64,000 nucleotides of DNA from Bradyrhizobium sp. ORS 278 (lineage in GTDB: Bacteria > Pseudomonadota > Alphaproteobacteria > Rhizobiales > Xanthobacteraceae), in NCBI RefSeq assembly GCF_000026145.1, contig NC_009445.1:2480001-2544000 (forward strand), given 5' to 3'. A model generated the notes under the pieces. It saw nothing but the letters and a program-made list of their open reading frames with translations. It did no database searches and had not been told where the DNA came from. Positions 1 to 7,749 of the stretch are shown here, piece by piece. How positions within the stretch are numbered: the stretch's first letter is position 1; each line of letters opens with the position of its first letter. Made by a program: the position numbers and the translations under genes.

Positions 1-151
1 GCTCCGCGCAAAAGGCCGTGCAGCGACGGCAGGACTGATGCCGGCCTGACACGACGTCGCGGCCGCGCCGCCGCGCGCGGCAAACGCTCAAACAATTTGC
101 GGGCAGTGCACAATCTTCGGCTCTCTTCGCCTCTTGCGTCCAATTGTTTTA

Positions 152-171
152 AGTCTAAAATGTTTAGGACT
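152..171. promoter_or_regulatory. Imperfect inverted repeat upstream of the aryl-CoA ligase
   Basis: AGTCTAAA and TTTAGGACT face each other around a short ATG centre, in an AT-rich patch unlike the surrounding GC-rich DNA. It lies about 40 bp before the ligase start, where an operator for a repressor of aromatic-acid CoA ligation would be expected. No regulator gene is adjacent within the window, so which protein binds is unknown. Confidence 0.35.
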
Positions 172-213
172 GAAACGTGCCGGGCGTCCTTCCCTTAGAG
201 ACAGGAGCGTGTG

Positions 214-1887
214 ATGGCCACTGCCGCCAAGGTTCAGCAGCCGGAGAGCGCGCACAGCGCCCACGTCGACACCTTCGCCCAGGACAATCTGCCGCCGCGC
301 GAGATGTGGCCGGATTTCGTGTTCAGCCGCCCCGAACTCCAGTACCCGCCGCGGCTGAACTGCGTGACGCATTTCCTCGACCGCTGGGTGGAAGAGGGAC
401 GCGGCGACGCGCCCTGCATCATCAGCACGGAGGTCAGCTACACCTATCGTGAGCTGCAGGCGCTGGTGAACAAGATCGCCAACGTCCTCGTCGGCAAGCT
501 CGGCCTGGTGCCCGGCGGCCGCGTGCTGCTGCGGTCCGCCAACAATCCGATGATGGTCGCGACTTATCTCGCCGCGATCAAGGCCGGTGGCATCGTGGTC
601 GCGACCATGCCGCTGTTGCGCGCGAAGGAGTTGTCCTATCCGATTCAGAAGGCGCAGATCGCGCTGGCGCTGTGCGACGGCAAGCTCGCCGACGAGATGG
701 AGAAGACCCGCGCGGTCGCGCCGGCGCTGAAGCAGGTCGTGTATTGGGGCAACGGGCAGCCCGACGCTCTGGAAGCGCTGATCGCGGATGCAAGCCCCGA
801 CTTCGCCGCCCTCGACACGGCGTCCGACGATCTGTGCCTGATCGCCTTCACTTCCGGCACGACCGGCGATCCCAAGGGCACCATGCATTTCCACCGCGAC
901 ATGCTCGCGGTGTGCGACGGCTATGCCCGTAACGTGCTGCGCGCCAGCCAGAGCGACCGATTCATCGGCACCGCGCCGCTCGCCTTCACCTTTGGCTTCG
1001 GCGGCGTGCTGTTCCCGATGCATATCGGCGCCTCCTATGTCGTGCTGGAAAAGACTTCGCCGGACGACCTGCTCTCTGCCATCGAGCGCTATAGAGCGAC
1101 GGTCTGCTTCACGGCGCCCACAGCGTATCGTGCGATGATCGGAAAGCTCGCAGGCCGCGACATCTCCTCTCTGCGCAAATGCGTCTCCGCCGGCGAGACG
1201 CTGCCGAAGCCGACCTTCGATGCCTGGCTCAAGGCCACCGGGCTCAAGCTGATGGACGGCATCGGCTCGACCGAGATGCTGCACATCTTCATCAGCGCCG
1301 TTGAGGACGAGATCCGCCCCGGCGCCACCGGCAAGCCCGTACCGGGCTATGAGGCGAAGATCGTCGACGACGAGGGCCGCGACGTGCCGCCGGGCACGAT
1401 GGGCCGGCTCGCCGTCCGCGGCCCCACCGGCTGCCGCTATCTCGCCGACGAGCGCCAGCGCAAATATGTCCAGAACGGCTGGAACGTCACCGGCGACACC
1501 TATGTGATGGATGAGGACGGCTACTTCTGGTACCAGTCGCGCTCCGACGACATGATCGTGTCGTCGGGCTACAACATCGCAGGCACCGATGTCGAAGCCG
1601 CCCTGCTGACGCATCCGACCGTGGCCGAATGCGGTGTGGTCGGTGCGCCGGACGAGGCCCGCGGCATGGTCGTGAAGGCCTATGTCGTGCTGGCGCCGGG
1701 TGCGGAAGGTACAACGGCGCTGGTGGCCGAGCTGCAGGAGCACGTCAAACGCGAGATCGCGCCGTACAAATATCCGCGCGCGATTGAGTTCGTGACGCAG
1801 CTTCCCAAGACAGAGACCGGCAAGCTGAAGCGGTTCGCCCTGCGGCAGATCGCGCAGGCCGCGGCTGCGCCTGGCCCGGCCGCGTAG
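214..1887 (+). CDS. Aryl-CoA ligase, 2-aminobenzoate/benzoate-CoA ligase type
   Basis: This adenylate-forming enzyme should activate an aromatic acid to its CoA thioester with ATP, in the cytoplasm. The 557-residue product has the P-loop-like A3 motif TSGTTGDPKG at residues 213-222, a GYNI..DVE segment in the C-terminal domain and the A10 lysine motif PKTETGKLKR near residue 532. The N-terminal DNLPPREMWPDF..PELQYP segment resembles 2-aminobenzoate-CoA ligases more than classical benzoate-CoA ligases; this is a memory-based assignment. ATG at 214 is preferred over GTG at 211 because AGGAG (203-207) is then 6 nt away. The RidA-family gene follows 21 nt after the stop, which suits a substrate with an amino group. 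A fatty or other aryl acid substrate cannot be excluded. Confidence 0.8.
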   Translation: MATAAKVQQPESAHSAHVDTFAQDNLPPREMWPDFVFSRPELQYPPRLNCVTHFLDRWVEEGRGDAPCIISTEVSYTYRELQALVNKIANVLVGKLGLVPGGRVLLRSANNPMMVATYLAAIKAGGIVVATMPLLRAKELSYPIQKAQIALALCDGKLADEMEKTRAVAPALKQVVYWGNGQPDALEALIADASPDFAALDTASDDLCLIAFTSGTTGDPKGTMHFHRDMLAVCDGYARNVLRASQSDRFIGTAPLAFTFGFGGVLFPMHIGASYVVLEKTSPDDLLSAIERYRATVCFTAPTAYRAMIGKLAGRDISSLRKCVSAGETLPKPTFDAWLKATGLKLMDGIGSTEMLHIFISAVEDEIRPGATGKPVPGYEAKIVDDEGRDVPPGTMGRLAVRGPTGCRYLADERQRKYVQNGWNVTGDTYVMDEDGYFWYQSRSDDMIVSSGYNIAGTDVEAALLTHPTVAECGVVGAPDEARGMVVKAYVVLAPGAEGTTALVAELQEHVKREIAPYKYPRAIEFVTQLPKTETGKLKRFALRQIAQAAAAPGPAA

Positions 1888-1908
1888 CAGAGACAAGGAG
1901 AGACGTTC

Positions 1909-2352
1909 GTGAGCACGACCAAAGCGCCCACGCTCGCCGTGGTGAAGCAGGACGATTCGAGCCTGCGCGTGCTGCAGCCGAGCGGCTGGCCGATGCCGAA
2001 GGGCTATGCCAACGGCATCAGCGCCGAAGGGCGCATCGTCGTCACCGGCGGTGTGATCGGCTGGGATGCGGAGGAGAAGCTTGCCGAGGGTTTTGTCGCG
2101 CAGGTCCGGCAGGCACTGCAGAACATCGCCGCGATCCTGACGGAAGGCGGCGCGCGTCCAGAGCACCTTGTGCGCCTGACCTGGTACGTCGTCGACATGG
2201 ATGAGTATCTCGGCAATCTGAAGGAGCTCGGGAAGATCTACCGCGAGATCTTCGGCAGCCACTATCCGGCCATGGCGCTGGTGCAGGTTGTCAGGCTGGT
2301 GGAGAAGGCGGCGCGGGTGGAGATCGAGGCCACCGCGGTGGTGCCGCGCTGA
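1909..2352 (+). CDS. RidA/YjgF/UK114-family reactive-intermediate deaminase
   Basis: The 147-residue protein is the usual length for the Rid family plus a short N-terminal tail. Family proteins form trimers and hydrolyse enamine/imine intermediates. The conserved pattern of the family is visible: a G..V.TGG.IGWD strand segment, QVRQALQNIAAIL, the VRLTWYVVD strand and a PAMALVQV..L......VEIEA ending. It starts at GTG with AAGGAG 8 nt upstream and probably shares a transcript with the CoA ligase. Many members of aromatic and amino-acid operons in this family belong to subfamilies with altered active sites; a conserved catalytic arginine near the C-terminus could not be placed with certainty, so the activity is uncertain. 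Confidence 0.8.
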   Translation: MSTTKAPTLAVVKQDDSSLRVLQPSGWPMPKGYANGISAEGRIVVTGGVIGWDAEEKLAEGFVAQVRQALQNIAAILTEGGARPEHLVRLTWYVVDMDEYLGNLKELGKIYREIFGSHYPAMALVQVVRLVEKAARVEIEATAVVPR

Positions 2353-2382
2353 GGTCCGCGCCGGTACGGAGTTCACGAGATC

Positions 2383-2670
2383 ATGTCCCGCTATAGGAAC
2401 CAGACTCGCTTCCGCGCCTTCTCCTCGATGGCACGCTTGATCTTCAGTGACGTCCGACAGCCCGCGGCCGCGGAGGCCTACGACATCGCGCTCGACTTCC
2501 TCTGGCGCACCGGCGCGGTCCGCGACGAGTTCGAGACCTATCAGTTTCTGGCGGCCGAGATCTCGCGGATGGTGGATCGCGGCCAGACCAACCGGTTGAG
2601 GATGGCGAACCTTGCCATCTCCGCACATGAGCGACGGTTTGCGGTCAACCAGGCGCCTGACATCGCCTGA
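2383..2670 (+). CDS. Small hypothetical protein
   Basis: A 95-residue basic protein with no signal peptide or membrane segment. It is rich in Arg, Ala and Asp/Glu and predicted mostly helical, with aromatic residues in the phrase YDIALDFLWRTGAV and a helical RMVDRGQTNRLRMANLAISAHE segment split over two helices. It follows the RidA gene by 30 nt on the same strand and could be co-transcribed. Reading-frame codon bias (GC-rich third positions) supports it being real. I do not recognise a family; similar short soluble proteins are common in Bradyrhizobium. Confidence 0.55.
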   Translation: MSRYRNQTRFRAFSSMARLIFSDVRQPAAAEAYDIALDFLWRTGAVRDEFETYQFLAAEISRMVDRGQTNRLRMANLAISAHERRFAVNQAPDIA

Positions 2671-2675
2671 CCGGT

Positions 2676-3233
2676 TCAGGCGACGCCGGGCACGATCGCG
2701 ACGACGCGGCGCGTGTGCTGGTCGACAATGACCAGCTTGTCCTGCACCAGCACGTACTGATCGCCCCAATAGCCGTTCATGATCTGCGTGATCTCCGGCG
2801 GGATGTCCTGCAGCTGCACCTGTCCGGGAACTGCCGAGCCGATCATCATCTCGAACTGCGCCTGCTGCACGCGCGGCGCAGTCTGCCTGCGGATGACATC
2901 CTTGACCTGGTTGCGCGCCTGATCGCTCAGCGACAGCGGCTGCGAGCTTTGCTTGATGGCGCGCTCGCGGCCGCCGGTCGCGTCGGCCTGGCCCGCCGGA
3001 TCGTTCTTGCCGACCGCGCTTTCCGCCGCCTGCTGCGCGGGCATGGTGCGGCCGACCGTGCTGTCGGATGCGGAGGAGGGGTTGGCGCCGCTGTTCGGCG
3101 TGCCGGTCGGATTGCGGCTGACCAGCGGCCAGGCGATGAGGGCGACGAACAGCACGGCGATCGCGCCGCCGCCGGCCATCGCTATCACGCTGATCCGCCG
3201 GCGATTCGGATCGTTGCGATCGTTGGTGATCAT
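2676..3233 (-). CDS. Membrane-anchored DUF1236-type protein
   Basis: The 185-residue protein has an N-terminal cytoplasmic Arg/Asn-rich patch, one membrane segment (about residues 14-38, AMAGGGAIAVLFVALIAWPL), a low-complexity Ser/Gly/Ala/Pro linker, and a C-terminal domain of about 90 residues that ends in TRRVVAIVPGVA. The C-terminal sequence, with paired beta-hairpin phrases around QYVLVQDKLVIVD, matches the DUF1236 pattern common in Bradyrhizobium envelope proteins. Function is unknown; a periplasmic location for the domain is inferred. Its stop codon converges on the upstream small gene with a 5-nt gap. Confidence 0.65.
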   Translation of the reverse strand: MITNDRNDPNRRRISVIAMAGGGAIAVLFVALIAWPLVSRNPTGTPNSGANPSSASDSTVGRTMPAQQAAESAVGKNDPAGQADATGGRERAIKQSSQPLSLSDQARNQVKDVIRRQTAPRVQQAQFEMMIGSAVPGQVQLQDIPPEITQIMNGYWGDQYVLVQDKLVIVDQHTRRVVAIVPGVA

Positions 3234-3399
3234 GGAACCCTCCGCGAGATGCTGCGGAGCTAAGCATCGTCGCCGGCATCCGTTCCTCCTGGCGCGCCGC
3301 GTATGATGCTGCGCTCCGCCTCAGGTCAAATAATCAGCTGAACATGATATCGCGTTCCCGCGACCGGTCCGGTCCGAGGTGTGTCGGTTGATGCCGCCC

Positions 3400-3775
3400 T
3401 TCAGTATCGAGGGCGCAGGGAAGGCCGGGTGTTCACCACACCCGCGGCCCCCGTGCGGTAAAAAAAGCACGGGGCAGGAACCACAGGTGGGCCGAACATG
3501 CCGGCCTTCCCTGCGCGATGTTTTATCGGCTTATACGTGGTCTCCCTGGTGCGCCGGGCTTGTTGGCCACCATTGTCCGCGCCATGCGCTGGGCATCGCC
3601 GCGAACGTGATACCAGCATCGGGGTATCAGGACATCACGACTTCACCGGACGTCCCGCATCACTCGTCCGCGCAAAAGCGCATGATGCACGACGTCCACC
3701 GCGGCCTGCCTCACGTATCGTGACGACGCGTACGTCCCTCTTCACGAAGCAGGTTGGGCGCAAGCATCGTGCTGA
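3400..3775. repeat. Dispersed structured element, copy 1
   Basis: This gap segment is similar over most of its length to 30400-30800. Shared stretches are a GCGCAGGGAA stem strand, a poly-A-loop hairpin, the phrase ACCACAGGT, then GCTTATACG, CCCTGGTGCGCCGG, TTGTTGGCCACC and a distal small hairpin with GATACC/GGTATC arms. Open frames across it are not conserved between copies in a coding manner, while stems are. Such loci are probably often annotated as spurious hypothetical proteins in Bradyrhizobium genomes (memory-based). The rest of the 3234-3991 gap shows nothing recognisable. Confidence 0.75.
3413..3516. ncRNA. Candidate structured RNA, copy 1
   Basis: Perfect 16-bp arms (3413-3428 with 3501-3516, GCGCAGGGAAGGCCGG type) enclose a small GGGTG/CACCC hairpin and an 8-bp stem (3449-3456 with 3467-3474, CCCCGTGC/GCACGGGG) carrying a 10-nt A-rich loop. 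The single-stranded GGCAGG-ACCACAGGT phrase follows. Compared with the copy at 30412-30515, the outer stem has one and the inner stem two compensatory pair changes. That supports selection on base pairing. Strand and function are unknown. Confidence 0.6.
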
Positions 3776-3991
3776 TTTGCCCGACGACACAAGGGCTGGA
3801 TGGTGCGACAAGGTAACGCGACGGGCAGTCACACATGACGTCACACACGGATGGGCCACCGTATTCGTCGATCGAACAAATGTGGTCGACGGATGTGCAT
3901 GCCGCCGGACGACGGACGTGGGAACGCCATGCCGCAGCCATCAACCTGTTCGAACGTGGCCGCGCAATGGCGATGAGAGCAGGGGGCAGAC

Positions 3992-4267
3992 TTGGACTGG
4001 AGACTCTTCGTGACGGCGGCGTTGGCGGCCGCGATCGGCGCGGCAGCCGGCGTGTTCGTGGTGACGAGCACCGCAGGCGGCGGTATCGAGCATCAGGCCG
4101 ACGCCAAGATGCTGGAGATCGGCGTCGCCATCCTGCGCGAGCCGGCGCGGGCGGATGACGATCCGATGCGGTCATGGGCGGTGAAGGTGGTGGAGAAGAA
4201 GTCGGGCGTGAGTTTTACGGACCCGCAGCGCGCAGCGCTGTTGAAGCGCGCGGCGGGAGCAAGGTAG
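3992..4267 (+). CDS. Small membrane-anchored hypothetical protein
   Basis: The 91-residue protein starts at TTG behind an AGGGGG sequence (3981-3986). Residues 4-28 form one hydrophobic segment (LFVTAALAAAIGAAAGVFVV), followed by a polar C-terminal part with helices around MLEIGVAILREP and SWAVKVVEKKSG and a closing PQRAALLKRAAG. A signal-anchor or an uncleaved signal peptide is likely, placing the rest in the periplasm. No family is recognised, though short proteins with this layout recur in rhizobia. It stands alone between two repeat-rich gaps. Confidence 0.6.
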   Translation: MDWRLFVTAALAAAIGAAAGVFVVTSTAGGGIEHQADAKMLEIGVAILREPARADDDPMRSWAVKVVEKKSGVSFTDPQRAALLKRAAGAR

Positions 4268-4281
4268 CTCAGGGAACGGTG

Positions 4282-4426
4282 CGTAGGGTGGGCAAAGGCG
4301 CGCCCGGGTGGGAGTTGTTTGTTCGTACTGTCCGATCGCGCCGTGCCCACCATTCTTCGTCGATAGACCGCCGGTGGGCACGCCATCGCGCGGCTTACGC
4401 CGCCCGATGTCTTTGCCCACCCTACG
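4282..4426. repeat. Nested palindromic repeat family A, copy 1
   Basis: Outer arms GTAGGGTGGGCAAAG and CTTTGCCCACCCTAC bound the element, and inner arms CGTGCCCACC and GGTGGGCACG sit within it. Two further copies lie at 7593-7683 and 28427-28590. It begins 15 nt after the preceding gene stop. Confidence 0.85.
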
Positions 4427-4442
4427 GACTACGAATCCCTCG

Positions 4443-4526
4443 GCGTCATTGCGAGGAGCGCAGCGACGAAGCAATCCAGAGTTATGGAAACGGCCCTGGA
4501 TTGCTTCGCTGCGCTCGCAATGACGC
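4443..4526. repeat. Palindromic repeat family B
   Basis: Long near-perfect arms start GCGTCATTGCGAGG and end CTCGCAATGACGC, with inner AAGCAATCCAG/CTGGATTGCTT pairing around a short centre. It resembles the extragenic palindromes common in Bradyrhizobium and Rhodopseudomonas. It ends 19 nt from the 3' end of the converging VWA gene, where it could act in transcript 3'-end formation. Confidence 0.8.
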
Positions 4527-4545
4527 GTGGATAGAGAGCAGTGGC

Positions 4546-5919
4546 CTACTGATACGCCGAGACGATGTCGCTCACCGCGCGCTCCAGCTGCTGCGCCGTC
4601 GCGCAGGGGCGCACCACGTTGCAGAAGGTCTGGTAGCGCGGCATTTCGGAATCGCCCCAGCCCCAGGTGACGCGGCCCTCGGGGTTGAGCCAGACGACGC
4701 GCTTGGCGCGTTCGGAGATGGCTTTCAAAATATCCGCGCGCGGATCGAGCTTGTTGCTGCGGGCGTCGCCCAGCACGATCACGGTGGTCTGCGGGGTCAC
4801 CGAGGCCATGAACTGCCTTTCGAAATCGACCAGCGACGAGCCGTAGTCGGACGAGCCGAAGCCGACCTTGTGCATGATCTCGGCCATCGCCTCCTCGGCC
4901 GATTTCTGCTCCAGGATCTCGCTGACCTCGATCAGATGGCCGGAGAAGGCGAACGAGCGGACGTCGCTGACGACGTCGTGCAGGCTGTGGATCAGCAGCA
5001 GGAAGAAGTCGGAGACGCGGGCGACCGAGCCGGAGACGTCGCACAGCGCCACGATCTTCGGGCGGTCGCGGTGCTTCCGCTTCCAGGCGGTGAGGAAGGG
5101 GACGCTGCCCCAGGCGGCGTTGCGGCGGAGCGTGCGTCTGATATCGAGATGGCCGCGGCGCTGGCGCTTGCGCGGCTTGCTGTAGCGCTCGCGCAGGCGG
5201 CGGGCGATCTGCCGGATTAGCGCGCGCATCTCGGCGACCTGGCGCGGCTCGATCCGCGACAGCTGGGCGTTGCGCAGGATCTCGTGGCGCAGGTTCTCGG
5301 TCTCCTCGCGGCCGTACAGCGCCAGCGCCTGGGCGACCGCGTCGCGTACGGTGTCACGTAGGCCGTCGAGGCCGGCCTGCAGCCGTTCGGCCAGCGCCGG
5401 GTTGGTCTCCGTCAGCGCATCGAGATCGTCGCGCAGCCGCTGGATGCCCATCGTCTCCAGCATGCGGCTGGAGAACAGGCCGCGCTGGGTGAAATAGCGG
5501 ATCTCGGACAGGCCGACGGCGCTGGAGGCGTTGGCGATCGCGGCCGAGATGTCGGCGGTGTTCTGCGCCAGGAGCATCTGGGCGAGGGGGCCGAGCTCGG
5601 CATTCGCCTCACCGCCGCTCGGCTGTCCCGACGGTGGCGCAGCCTGGGCCTCGCTCGAAGCGCCATCCTGCGCCGCGTCGTCATTGGCCTCGGCCTGCGC
5701 CGGATCGACATGGGCGAAGAACAGGTCGAAGCAGGCGCCGAGCGCCTTCTTCTCGTCCTCGCTCTTGGCCAAGGTCAGCAGCATCGTGTCGCGCAGCACG
5801 GTGCGATCGACGACACCCACACTTGCCACAGCGCGCATCGCGTCGATGCTTTCGGCCGGCGAGACGTGGACGCCGGCGCCGCGCGCCGCGCGGAAGAACC
5901 GATGCAGGTTCTCCTGCAT
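4546..5919 (-). CDS. CoxE-like VWA-domain protein
   Basis: The 457-residue protein carries a C-terminal von Willebrand A domain of the CoxE group. The MIDAS motif CDVSGSV is visible near residue 292, followed by FFLLLIHSL and the later WLNPEGRVTWGWGDSEM phrase typical of the family. The N-terminal half is helical, with Ala/Gln/Asp-rich linkers. Family members work with a MoxR-type AAA ATPase in metal-centre insertion or chaperoning; CoxD/CoxE do this for CO dehydrogenase. Its start lies 5 nt after the stop of the MoxR gene, so the two form an operon. No CO dehydrogenase genes are visible nearby, so the client is unknown. Confidence 0.85.
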   Translation of the reverse strand: MQENLHRFFRAARGAGVHVSPAESIDAMRAVASVGVVDRTVLRDTMLLTLAKSEDEKKALGACFDLFFAHVDPAQAEANDDAAQDGASSEAQAAPPSGQPSGGEANAELGPLAQMLLAQNTADISAAIANASSAVGLSEIRYFTQRGLFSSRMLETMGIQRLRDDLDALTETNPALAERLQAGLDGLRDTVRDAVAQALALYGREETENLRHEILRNAQLSRIEPRQVAEMRALIRQIARRLRERYSKPRKRQRRGHLDIRRTLRRNAAWGSVPFLTAWKRKHRDRPKIVALCDVSGSVARVSDFFLLLIHSLHDVVSDVRSFAFSGHLIEVSEILEQKSAEEAMAEIMHKVGFGSSDYGSSLVDFERQFMASVTPQTTVIVLGDARSNKLDPRADILKAISERAKRVVWLNPEGRVTWGWGDSEMPRYQTFCNVVRPCATAQQLERAVSDIVSAYQ

Positions 5920-5924
5920 GGCGC

Positions 5925-6884
5925 CTACCCGAAGATGTTCTGGCGCTGCGCCTTGGCGACGAAACTCGTCACCTGCGGCTGCGCCACCTCGATGTCGGAC
6001 TCGTATTTCAGCAGCACGTTCAGCGTATCCTTCACCACCTCATGGCCGAGCTCGGCCGCCTGCAGCAGCACCAGGACGCGCGCCCAGTCGATGGTCTCGC
6101 TGACGGAGGGCTGCTTCTTCAGGTCGAGCGTGCGGATGTCGTGGATGAAGGCGACGAGCTGCCGCCGCAGGATCTGCGAGATGCCGGGCACGCGGCTCTC
6201 GACGATGCGCTCCTCCAGCCGCTGCTCGGGGAAGCCGATGTGCAGGTGCAGGCAGCGCCGCTTCAAGGCGTCGCCGAGATTGCGCTCGGAGTTGGAGGTC
6301 AGGATCACGGTCGGCGCCTTCGCAGCGGCGATGCTGCCGAGCTCGGGGATCGTGACCTGGAAATCGGAGAGGATCTCGAGCAGCAGCGATTCGAACTCGG
6401 CGTCGGACTTGTCGATCTCGTCGATCAGAAGCACGCAGCCATTCGGCTCGAGCAGCGCCTGCAGCAGCGGCCGCGGCTCGACGAATTCCTTCGAGAAGAA
6501 CACGTCGCCGAAATCCTGCAGCTGACCGAGCGCGGCATGCAGGGTCTGGGCGCCGCCGAGCACCTCGCCGAGCTTGTCCTTCAGGATCTGGGTGTAGAGC
6601 AGCTGCTTGGCGTATTTCCACTCGTACAGCGCCTTGGCCTCGTCGAGGCCTTCGTAGCACTGCAGCCGGATCATCTTCAGGCCGCGCCAGGCGGCGATCG
6701 CTTTCGCAAGCTCGGTCTTGCCGACGCCGGCGGGCCCCTCGACCAGGATCGGCTTGTCGATCGCCTGCGACAGATAGACGGCGGTGGCGATCTGGCGGCT
6801 GGCGATGTAGCCCTGGGCGGCAAGGCCGGCTTCGACGGCCTGGATCGATGCAACGGCTGGAGAGGGGGCCGGGGACTCAGCCAC
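5925..6884 (-). CDS. MoxR-family AAA+ ATPase (CoxD-like)
   Basis: A 319-residue ATPase with Walker A GPAGVGKTE near residue 54, Walker B LLIDEIDK near residue 155, and a sensor-1 asparagine in ILTSNSERNLGDALKRR. MoxR ATPases remodel or activate partner complexes together with a VWA-domain protein, which is encoded immediately downstream. The N-terminal helix QAVEAGLAAQGYIASRQIAT matches the lead-in of the family. The pair resembles the CoxD/CoxE accessory proteins of molybdenum hydroxylases, but no such enzyme is encoded in the window; this is family knowledge plus context, not proof. Confidence 0.88.
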   Translation of the reverse strand: MAESPAPSPAVASIQAVEAGLAAQGYIASRQIATAVYLSQAIDKPILVEGPAGVGKTELAKAIAAWRGLKMIRLQCYEGLDEAKALYEWKYAKQLLYTQILKDKLGEVLGGAQTLHAALGQLQDFGDVFFSKEFVEPRPLLQALLEPNGCVLLIDEIDKSDAEFESLLLEILSDFQVTIPELGSIAAAKAPTVILTSNSERNLGDALKRRCLHLHIGFPEQRLEERIVESRVPGISQILRRQLVAFIHDIRTLDLKKQPSVSETIDWARVLVLLQAAELGHEVVKDTLNVLLKYESDIEVAQPQVTSFVAKAQRQNIFG

Positions 6885-6958
6885 TGACGGTGCTCCGTTT
6901 CCTGGTATCAGGGCCCCGGCGCAGACGTGATCGGCGTTTCCGGTCCCTGGACGTTGGC

Positions 6959-6981
6959 GTCAGGGGAAAACCCTGACTTTT
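6959..6981 (+). terminator. Hairpin with short T-run
   Basis: GTCAGGG and CCCTGAC form a 7-bp stem around a GAAAA loop, followed by four T residues. No gene ends on this strand just upstream; the MoxR gene runs the other way. It may end an unannotated short transcript or be chance. Confidence 0.3.
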
Positions 6982-7109
6982 CCTCGCATTGTGTTATGTC
7001 CTGGCTACGCGCAGAGGGCGGCTCTGTCCAGTGCGCGCGTGGGTGCTCCGGCCGCATGGCTGCCGGGCGCCGGCGGACAGCCCCCCCCGAAAATCACGCC
7101 GAGCGGAAT

Positions 7110-7565
7110 ATGAACCGATCCATCCTGCATCTTCTCGTCCTCCTGGTCCTCGTGGTCGGAGGCGGCTGGATCATCGGCGCCTCCAACATGCCCGGCGCCT
7201 GGTACGGCTCGCTCAACAAGCCCTGGTTCACCCCGCCGGGCTGGCTGTTTCCGATCGCCTGGACGGTGATCTACATCCTGGTCGCGGTGGCCGGCTGGCG
7301 CACCTATGAGCGGGTGGTCAGCGGCGCCGTGATGCAGGTGTGGTGGGGACAATTGGTGCTGAACTTCGCCTGGTCGCCGGTGTTCTTCACCGCGCATCTG
7401 ATGTGGCCCGCATTCGCGATCATCGCCAGCATGTTCGTGCTGATCGTGACCTTCATCGTCATGCAATGGCGCGCGGACCGGATCGCGGCGCTGCTGTTCG
7501 TGCCCTATGCCTGCTGGGTCGCGTTCGCGTCGGTGCTGAATTTTTCGGTGAATGTGTTGAATTGA
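7110..7565 (+). CDS. tspO: TspO/MBR-family tryptophan-rich membrane protein
   Basis: The 151-residue protein has five predicted membrane helices and the TspO hallmarks: NKPWFTPPGWLFPIAWTV in the first loop and second helix, LVLNFAWSPVFF in the fourth, and many Trp residues. TspO binds porphyrins and related ligands and in Rhodobacter modulates photosynthesis gene expression under oxygen. The ATG at 7110 puts the conserved N-terminal helix first; the frame stays open upstream, but that extension is hydrophilic and unlike the family. It stands alone, with a palindromic repeat 28 nt after the stop. Confidence 0.88.
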   Translation: MNRSILHLLVLLVLVVGGGWIIGASNMPGAWYGSLNKPWFTPPGWLFPIAWTVIYILVAVAGWRTYERVVSGAVMQVWWGQLVLNFAWSPVFFTAHLMWPAFAIIASMFVLIVTFIVMQWRADRIAALLFVPYACWVAFASVLNFSVNVLN

Positions 7566-7592
7566 GATGAGGGACCACCGGCAGCCGAGAAT

Positions 7593-7683
7593 CGTAGGGT
7601 GGGCAAAGGCGCAACGCGCCGTGCCCACCGGCCGTCGGATTCGGAGATCGATGGTGGGCACGCTTCGCTTTGCCCACCCTACG
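7593..7683. repeat. Nested palindromic repeat family A, copy 2
   Basis: This is the shortest copy, with the same outer arms (GTAGGGTGGGCAAAG/CTTTGCCCACCCTAC) and inner CGTGCCCACC/GGTGGGCACG. It follows the tspO stop closely, so it may also shape the 3' end of that transcript. Confidence 0.85.
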
Positions 7684-7749
7684 AGGCTGTCCTCCCGGCA
7701 AGCGCCGGGACTCCGCCAACTGTGGCGCGTGCTGCCGCCGCATCCTCCG

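Noticed and set aside
88..3279. A roughly 1060-codon minus-strand frame at the left edge
   Set aside because: It overlaps the CoA ligase and RidA genes on the opposite strand and has no recognisable domain.
3498..4013. Hypothetical protein frames over dispersed element copy 1
   Set aside because: The frame is not preserved in copy 2, whereas base-paired stems are.
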